Source: an uncultured Planctomycetota bacterium
Lineage (GTDB): Bacteria; Planctomycetota; Phycisphaerae; Sedimentisphaerales; UBA12454
DNA: 64,000 nt
Direction of reading: 5' to 3'
Assembly: GCA_903847315.1 (NCBI GenBank)
Contig: CAINDG010000013.1
Location: 1-64,000 of the forward strand
Of this stretch, positions 57,604 to 64,000 are shown one piece after another. Made by a program: the position numbers and the translations under genes. The notes under the pieces are model-generated. The model was given only the letters and a program-made list of their open reading frames with translations. It did no database searches and was not told the origin of the DNA. The first letter of the stretch is position 1; each line of letters opens with the position of its first letter.

Positions 57604-58716
57604 GTGGAGTATAAGCTGCGAACTATTATTGTTATTCTGTTGCTGCTTGTTGCTGGAAAGGCCGATGCTGGGCCTTATACAGAAGCAGGGGTAAACGGCT
57701 ATATCGGCAATGACAACAGACACGCTAATCCGCTTAGCGATTCAGATGCTGTTATCAATCCGGTTTTTCGCGGCTGGGCTACGAGCTTTAAAGATTATCT
57801 GCCTTCGGACAGCCAGTGGTATGGTGGAAACTGGAATGACCCGAACAAAGCATTAGGACCCGCAACCGGCAAACTCGATGACATTGTGAGTCTTGGCGAT
57901 TTGGATAAGACTAAAATTGCTGACGGCTGTAAGCCCGGCCGGATAACGCTTGTTTTTGGAAACCCGCATAATGTTAATGACCTCAATCATATTCGTAATG
58001 TTAAAGGATATGATTTTGTAATATTCGAGAACGGCTACATTTCCGGTTACGATACTTCCGGCGGCTCTGTCGCGGGACAGATGTTTGCGGAATTAGGATA
58101 TGTCGAGGTTTCTTCCGATGGAAATAATTTCGTAAGATTTCCCTCGGTGTCTTTGACCTCAGGGCAAGTCGGGCCATACGGCACTATTGATATTTCAAAT
58201 ATTTATAACCTTGGCGGAAAACATCCTAATTCTTATGGCGTTTGTGTCGGTACGCCGTTCGATTTAAGCGAAATAGCAGATGACCCGAATGTAATTTCCG
58301 GCCTCGTTGATATTAACAATATCTGTTATGTGAGGATTGTCGATATTCCCGGAAGCGGAGATTTTTACGATAATGCGGTAAGGCATATAGATGCCAATAG
58401 CCGGCCGAACTGGCAGTATTATAGTCATAATCACCCCATTTACGATGCATGGCCTACGTGGGGATCGGGCGGTTTTGATTTGGAAGCGGTGGGTGTACTG
58501 AAAGAACAGCAATATTCGGCGGACATCAATTTGGATGGTGTTGTTGATTTTGCTGATTTTTCTCTATTTGCATCAGCTTGGCTGAGTTATTTCGGGGAGG
58601 AAAACTGGATAGGCAGATGTGATTTGGCCCAGCCAAAAGACGGGTTCATAAATTTTAAGGATTTTGCCGTATTTGCCTCTCAATGGCGTAAAGCAGAAAA
58701 CTGGCGAAGACAATAA
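57604..58716 (+). CDS. Secreted cell-surface protein with C-terminal dockerin-type repeats
   Basis: Signal peptide; GPATGKLDDIVSLGD...ITLVFGNPHNVNDLNH...DFVIFENGYISG; ADINLDGVVDFADFSLFASAWL and CDLAQPKDGFINFKDFAVFASQW. Confidence 0.8.
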   Translation: MEYKLRTIIVILLLLVAGKADAGPYTEAGVNGYIGNDNRHANPLSDSDAVINPVFRGWATSFKDYLPSDSQWYGGNWNDPNKALGPATGKLDDIVSLGDLDKTKIADGCKPGRITLVFGNPHNVNDLNHIRNVKGYDFVIFENGYISGYDTSGGSVAGQMFAELGYVEVSSDGNNFVRFPSVSLTSGQVGPYGTIDISNIYNLGGKHPNSYGVCVGTPFDLSEIADDPNVISGLVDINNICYVRIVDIPGSGDFYDNAVRHIDANSRPNWQYYSHNHPIYDAWPTWGSGGFDLEAVGVLKEQQYSADINLDGVVDFADFSLFASAWLSYFGEENWIGRCDLAQPKDGFINFKDFAVFASQWRKAENWRRQ

Positions 58717-58733
58717 TATTGAGTTACCAAAGA

Positions 58734-59545
58734 TGCTTATTAAAAAGAGAAAAGCGTTTAGTCTAGTTGAATTACTGGTGGTAATCTCAATCATAGCTTT
58801 ACTGCTATCAGTATTGATGCCGGTTCTGGCTATGGCAAGATTTCAGGGACGTGCTACGGTATGTAAAAGTAATATCCGCCAACTCTTTCTGGCCAATACC
58901 GGCTATGCTATGGAGAATAATTATTTTTATGTTCCTGCGGCAAGTGATATGTGGCTGCCCTTAGATATGTTTCGCGGCGGATTTCACCGCTGGCATGGCG
59001 TGAGAAAAAAAGCAGATGAGCCGTTTGATCCGCTAAAAGGACCTTTGGCTGGATATTTGGCCGATGGGAAAGTAAAGGAGTGTCCTGAAAAAAACAATTT
59101 CATAAAGGACCAGACAAGCTTTGAAAAGGGTTGCGGAGGCTATGGTTATAATATGACGTATATAGGCAGCCGGTTTGGACAGGTGGGAGTAGAATGGAAT
59201 GAAATGTATGAACAAACAGCCGGGATGTCCGATGTCAAAAGCACAGCCCAAACAATAATGTTTGCAGATTGCGCTTTTATCAATAGCAATCAAAGTCTCA
59301 TTGAATACTCATTCGCAGAACCGCCATTTACCGTTTATGACGGCCAGCTAATAACAAGTTTTTATATGTCGCCGTCTATTCATTTCAGGCACCAAAATAA
59401 AGCTAATGTTGCCTGGGTTGACGGTCATATAAGTTCTGAGATGATGACGAAGGTGAACAAAAAAGATGCAAATTTGACCAGATATGCAAGTTTGCAATTG
59501 GGCTGGTTTGGGCCGCTGGATAACAGCCTGTTCGATTTGAAATAA
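58734..59545 (+). CDS. Type II pseudopilin-like protein (prepilin N-term, H-X9-DG-like C-term)
   Basis: KRKAFSLVELLVVISIIALLLSVLMPVL; C-term SIHFRHQNKANVAWVDGHIS. ATG at 58734 preferred over the track start 58664. Confidence 0.85.
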
Positions 59546-59597
59546 TACAGTTCTAAATCTTCTTTATTTTTCTTCGGAGGTTTTTATAATTGTTCGC

Positions 59598-60356
59598 GTG
59601 AAGAAAATTATAAATTCGACAGGTTTTTTCTTAAAAAATCTGCAGCAGCTTTTCTGGCATAATTACTGCCGATGCTGCAATACGGTTATTGCCGAGGACG
59701 ATAAATATTTCTGTTCCGACTGCTGGTCGCAAATAGGTTTTTGCTTTGTTGACAGTTTCTGCAGGCGGTGCGGCAGGGAAATCAGCTCGATGGGGCATTT
59801 GCCTCAGGGTTGTGCGGATTGTCAGAATGAAAATTTCCATTTCGATTCCATCGCCTGCGCCGGGGTGTATAAATCGCCTTTGAGCAGCCTGATAGTGAGA
59901 TTTAAACTTGCCGACCGGACGCATCTTCTGCCGTTATTGACAGATTTTGCGCAAAGTGCCGTATATAAAGCGGATTTTTTTCAGTCGGTCGATTTTGTAG
60001 TGCCTGTGCCGCTTCACTGGCGAAAAAGATTTCAGCGGGGATTCAATCAGTCCTCGCTTATCGCCAAAAGTTTAAAGTTTACCGGTGCCCGGCTCAATAC
60101 AGACCTTGTTCGGATACGCTATACTCAACAGCAGGCAGAACTTACAGCGGCTGCAAGAAAAAAGAATGTCCGGGGCGCCTTTGCGGTCAGAAAAGGGCAT
60201 AATTTTAAAGACAGAAATATCTGCCTTATCGATGATATCAAGACGACAGGCGCAACCCTTGATGAATGTGCGAAAGTTTTAAAAGACGCCGGCGCAAATA
60301 AGGTTTTCGCGTTTGTACTGGCTGTCGCCGGACAAAGAGAAAATATCTCGGCATAA
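59598..60356 (+). CDS. comF: ComF family phosphoribosyltransferase-like protein
   Basis: CRCCNTVIAEDDKYFCSDCW zinc region; VPVPLHWRKRFQRGFNQSSLIA; ICLIDDIKTTGATLDECAKVLKDAGA. Confidence 0.92.
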   Translation: MKKIINSTGFFLKNLQQLFWHNYCRCCNTVIAEDDKYFCSDCWSQIGFCFVDSFCRRCGREISSMGHLPQGCADCQNENFHFDSIACAGVYKSPLSSLIVRFKLADRTHLLPLLTDFAQSAVYKADFFQSVDFVVPVPLHWRKRFQRGFNQSSLIAKSLKFTGARLNTDLVRIRYTQQQAELTAAARKKNVRGAFAVRKGHNFKDRNICLIDDIKTTGATLDECAKVLKDAGANKVFAFVLAVAGQRENISA

Positions 60357-60455
60357 ATTCGGAGCCAAATAGATTAACTGCTTAATTTATAAAGATTTAG
60401 GATTGATACGCCGATATAAGAATAAAGGCTCTGAAAGTCTAACTATAGGGTTTGG

Positions 60456-62843
60456 ATGAATCGTAAAAAGACGAAAATATTGATAATTTTTACAATTGCT
60501 GCAATGGCGGCGGCTGGTTTTGCGGAACAGGAGGAATTGTCTTCATCGCTGACCGCCAGGGCGTTTTACGATGCCGGTTTCGAGCTTTACACAAACAAGC
60601 CGGCCGATTTTTTTAATCCGAAACAGGCAGTAATTTTTTTCAGCACCGGCCTTAATCTCGATAAGCAGGCGAACTATATTCTGCCGGACATCATTAATCT
60701 TGCGTGGCAGTGCCCCCAGGAAAATCTTTCTGATGTCGTACAGACCGCTCTTAAAGAATACATAGGTAATTCAAGCGACCTTGAAATAACGTCAAAAGCG
60801 GTTCAATATCTTCTTGAAAAACGCAGCAGCAGAGAAGAACGCGAGCAGCTTCTGCAAAAGCTGCTGGATCAATATGGGCAGGAAAATCAGTTTTTCGCAT
60901 CCGACCTGTCGGCTCAGCTCGGTTTTTTAAAGGCGGAAACCGCCGATACCGCCGAGTCGCAAAGATATCTTATGCTGTCGTATGTTTCCAACAAATATGA
61001 CCGTCTTGCGTTCGGCAAACTTGCGGAACTGGCCGAGACCGGCGGCGAAAAGCTGCCGGACATCGTTTATCTTTCGAGTTTACGTTTTGCCGTAAGGGCT
61101 AATCCGCTTGATTTAGAATCAGCCGTTAATTTTGCCAGGGATTCTGAATCGCTCGGCTTGTATTCGCCCGCGGCGGCAGGTTATAAATACTGCGCACAAT
61201 TGTATAATTATTTGAATGCCGGCAAGCCGCTGCCTGCGGAATTTTACAGGCCGTGGATGCTGAATGGTTTCAATTCGCAGGATTATAGTCTATGCCACAA
61301 GATTGCCGAGCAGGTTCGCGGCTATGGCGTTTTCGATGTGATGGTCGAGGCAATTGCAGCAGCCTCCGCCAAAGAAGGCGGAGACATACAGGGTTATCAG
61401 TCTATTATTAATAGTATCAAGGAACGAGCCGGCAAAATTCTTGCAGGACAGATTAAAGCATCTGACGGCGAGATTGAGGATTTCGCGTGGTTTTTCAGCT
61501 TAGCGGCCGAGGCGAATGACGCAAATTCTCAAGATGCTCTTGCCTGGGCGACAAAAGCTTATAGCGATGATAATAATTCGGTCAGTGCAGGTTCGTTTTT
61601 AGCTTATGCCCTGGTTAAAAGTAATCAGCTCGACCTGGCCAAAGCAATGCTTGAGAAAATCGGCACGGGCACACAGACTTCGGCAATCGCCAAGGCGGAA
61701 ATATCGGCTGCCGGCAAGGATGCCAATTCAGCGATAAAGATGTTTAAAACCGTGGTGGATGCGGCACCCGGCACTTTCGAGTCGCGAAAAGCAAAAATCA
61801 GGCTTAAAGAACTTGGTTCTGAATATGTGCCCGCAATCGACCCTGCTGTATTTATAACAGCGTTAAAAAATGACTTCGGCCAGATGTTTTTCGCTGAGTT
61901 TGTTCCGCCTGAAAAGATGATAACAGCGGAGATTAAAACAAGCGGTTCCGCTTTTTCGTATGGAAGCGAGATAAACGCGGAACTGGCAATAAAGAATAAT
62001 TATTCAGAGCCGATGGTTGTCTGCCCTGATGGTATATTCAAGGGTAATGTTCGTGTGGATGTCCGTATAACCGGCGATTTATCCGAACGGATAGATAATT
62101 TTATTGTAAAAACGGTTCGTCCATCGGCTGAAATCAATCCGCATGGGGCTTTATTTGTTCCGCTGCGGTTGGCGACCGGCAGATTGAAAACCATTATGGA
62201 TTGTTATCCCCAGGCGGATTTGAATATGGAAATAACCGTGTACATGGACCCGCAGGTCGGCTCTGATGGACAGATTCGGAATTTTTATGGGATGAAACCT
62301 GCGAAGACGATTCTGAAACGGCGCAAACTTGAACTGAATACTGACTATTTGCAGCAGAGGTTTGATATATTAAAGAAAGGCCAGCAGGGCCAGAAAATAA
62401 AATCGGCTCAGCTTTTCGCCGGGCTTCTTGCCGAACAGCAGAACCTGTCCGGGAAAAAACCGAAATACAAACTTGTATATGTCGAGCCGGAATTGCTCAG
62501 TTCGGCTCTTGCCGTGTGTATGACGGGAGATGACTGGATTTTGAAAGTGCAGACTATGGCGGCGATGCAGAAATTCAAACTCGATTACAGACTTACCGAA
62601 TCCGTGTCGGCACAATTAGATAATCGCTACTGGCCTGTCAGACTTATGGCTATGTTTATTCTTGCTGAAAATCAGCGGCAGGATTTTCTGCCTGTCTTGA
62701 AATGGATGGCGGAGAAAGACGGCAGTTCTGCCGTAAAAGATATGGCTGCGGCATTATCAGCGGGTATAATGGGTATTCCTGATAAAGTTACGGATGTGAA
62801 TGTACCGGCAACTTCCCCGGAAAAACCGGCAGAAAAGAAATAA
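60456..62843 (+). CDS. Hypothetical secreted TPR/HEAT-like repeat protein
   Basis: 795 aa; N-terminal hydrophobic segment, helical repeats, C-terminal armadillo-like region. Confidence 0.7.
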   Translation: MNRKKTKILIIFTIAAMAAAGFAEQEELSSSLTARAFYDAGFELYTNKPADFFNPKQAVIFFSTGLNLDKQANYILPDIINLAWQCPQENLSDVVQTALKEYIGNSSDLEITSKAVQYLLEKRSSREEREQLLQKLLDQYGQENQFFASDLSAQLGFLKAETADTAESQRYLMLSYVSNKYDRLAFGKLAELAETGGEKLPDIVYLSSLRFAVRANPLDLESAVNFARDSESLGLYSPAAAGYKYCAQLYNYLNAGKPLPAEFYRPWMLNGFNSQDYSLCHKIAEQVRGYGVFDVMVEAIAAASAKEGGDIQGYQSIINSIKERAGKILAGQIKASDGEIEDFAWFFSLAAEANDANSQDALAWATKAYSDDNNSVSAGSFLAYALVKSNQLDLAKAMLEKIGTGTQTSAIAKAEISAAGKDANSAIKMFKTVVDAAPGTFESRKAKIRLKELGSEYVPAIDPAVFITALKNDFGQMFFAEFVPPEKMITAEIKTSGSAFSYGSEINAELAIKNNYSEPMVVCPDGIFKGNVRVDVRITGDLSERIDNFIVKTVRPSAEINPHGALFVPLRLATGRLKTIMDCYPQADLNMEITVYMDPQVGSDGQIRNFYGMKPAKTILKRRKLELNTDYLQQRFDILKKGQQGQKIKSAQLFAGLLAEQQNLSGKKPKYKLVYVEPELLSSALAVCMTGDDWILKVQTMAAMQKFKLDYRLTESVSAQLDNRYWPVRLMAMFILAENQRQDFLPVLKWMAEKDGSSAVKDMAAALSAGIMGIPDKVTDVNVPATSPEKPAEKK

Positions 62844-62980
62844 TTTTTCGCGAATAAATAGCGATTATTTCTGTCCGGTATTTGCCTTTCTGCGGATTTT
62901 CGTTTTTAAACCCTCTATTGCACTGGAGTTACAAGCTCTTGTTTTTTATTTTTTTGCCTGTTATTTTAGGGAAAATTTTG

Positions 62981-63009
62981 TTGTCAAATGGGCATTACTT
63001 TTGTACGAT
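62981..63009 (+). promoter_or_regulatory. Putative promoter upstream of ferredoxin
   Basis: TTGTCA - 17 nt - TACGAT. Confidence 0.35.
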
Positions 63010-63072
63010 TCTCCGCCTCAAACTGGTTAAAATGTAAAGCTTTATGGTTGCAATATTTTTGAAAGGTTTTTT

Positions 63073-63246
63073 ATGCCGGCAAAAGTAAATGAAGAAAAAT
63101 GCACAGGCTGCGAAGCATGCGTAGATGCCTGCCCAGCTGAAGCGATAAAAATGGTCGAGGGCAAAGCAGTAGTTGACGCAGAAACTTGCGTAGACTGCGG
63201 TGTTTGTGTTGATGAGTGTCCTGTCGAAGCGATAGAGATGGCATAA
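63073..63246 (+). CDS. 2x[4Fe-4S] ferredoxin, 57 aa
   Basis: MPAKVNEEKCTGCEACVDACPAEAIKMVEGKAVVDAETCVDCGVCVDECPVEAIEMA*; below the ORF track length cutoff. Confidence 0.95.
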   Translation: MPAKVNEEKCTGCEACVDACPAEAIKMVEGKAVVDAETCVDCGVCVDECPVEAIEMA

Positions 63247-63299
63247 TTGTTTTTTCGCAGGCGCAGAAAAAAATTAAGAAAGGAAACAATTTGATATTT

Positions 63300-63374
63300 G
63301 GCCCCATCGTCTAGGCCGGTCTAGGACACCGGGTTTTCAACCCGGCGACAGGGGTTCAAATCCCCTTGGGGCTA
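63300..63374 (+). tRNA. tRNA-Glu (anticodon TTC)
   Basis: GGCCCCATCGTCTAG...GGACACCGGGTTTTCAACCCGGCGACAGGGGTTCAAATCCCCTTGGGGCTA. Confidence 0.94.
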
Positions 63375-63444
63375 TTTTATTTTTGACATTGAAATATGTC
63401 ACTTGTGGGTACAATTGAAAAACGACAGGTAAAGGGTTGATACC

Positions 63445-63894
63445 ATGCCAAATGAGTTTTCTGACAAGCCATCGCAGCAATCACGGGAAGATAACGCCGA
63501 AACCGAATACAAGTACCTTATGCATTATGAAATAGAACTGTTCAAAAGCCGGTGGATAGTATTTACAACGCTGTTATCTGTCAGTTTCGTTATTACCGGC
63601 ATAGGATTGCAGCAGATAGGAGCCAAAGGGCCTGCTCTTCCGTTCAGACTTATTTGTGTGCTGGGAACGGCAGTTTACTTTGTGGGGCTTTTTCATTACT
63701 GGTGGTTTCATAATAAAACCTGCGCCCTGCGCACAAGACTAATAGAGCTGGAAAAGAAATTAGGGTTCCAGATACATCGGTTATTCCAGGAGTCCAAGCC
63801 GAAATTTTTCGGACTTAAACCAAAATTTTATTGGCTTACCTACTCGTTAACAATACTGTATGTGATATTGCTGATTTATATATTGGCGATGTGA
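63445..63894 (+). CDS. Hypothetical membrane protein
   Basis: 149 aa with three predicted TM helices. Confidence 0.65.
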   Translation: MPNEFSDKPSQQSREDNAETEYKYLMHYEIELFKSRWIVFTTLLSVSFVITGIGLQQIGAKGPALPFRLICVLGTAVYFVGLFHYWWFHNKTCALRTRLIELEKKLGFQIHRLFQESKPKFFGLKPKFYWLTYSLTILYVILLIYILAM

Positions 63895-63925
63895 TATGAA
63901 GATAGCAAATAAGACCGCAAAAATA

Positions 63926-63957
63926 AAACAGGCACCTTTTACGGCGCCTGTTTTTTT
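63926..63957 (+). terminator. Intrinsic terminator
   Basis: aaACAGGCaCC tttta cGGcGCCTGTttttttt. Confidence 0.75.
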
Positions 63958-64000
63958 ATGTCTTTGTGTTTAGGGGGAATTATTTGCTTGTTTTACGATA

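Noticed and set aside
57795-57986. 63-aa antisense ORF in the surface-protein gene
   Set aside because: Short shadow ORF with no start context.
1-64000. CRISPR arrays, rRNA, prophage or IS transposase genes
   Set aside because: No regularly spaced repeats, rRNA text, phage structural genes or transposase motifs were seen.

Overview
The 64 kb window looks like a chromosomal segment of a Planctomycetota bacterium, probably a Phycisphaerae/Sedimentisphaerales-type lineage. That placement is inferred from a PEP-CTERM protein, a dockerin-bearing surface protein, a pseudopilin-like protein and the gene content. Most of it is densely coding core DNA: pntAA/AB/B, recG, pcm, bioA-bioD-nadB-gatCAB, plsY, a heptose/Kdo LPS cluster (waaA; GT4-waaF/P-gmhB-gmhA-hldE-lpxK), two M16 peptidases, smc, a flgI-like gene, lexA, dnaG-rpoD, comF, and tRNA-Arg and tRNA-Glu. 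Two stretches stand out. (1) At ~56.38-59.55 kb, a cobalamin riboswitch plus intrinsic terminator precedes a PEP-CTERM-anchored DUF4465-like protein, a dockerin surface protein and a pseudopilin-like protein, which suggests a B12-responsive surface apparatus. (2) At ~39.85-44.35 kb, an accessory island between smc and flgI holds an 820-aa PD-(D/E)XK-like/SEC-C protein, a frameshifted GIY-YIG gene missing from the ORF track, and an HNH-AP2 endonuclease. The endonuclease and GIY-YIG genes are bracketed by matching palindromes, and the HNH-AP2 gene carries an in-frame 'PFDCAQGRQ' insertion. Other items: a leader peptide/anti-RBS helix upstream of a SYLF gene, a WaaF-WaaP fusion, a membrane-anchored GmhB, a divergent RNase HII-like protein, and FlgI with HEAT-like repeats. 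All family calls come from reading the sequence; no searches were run.
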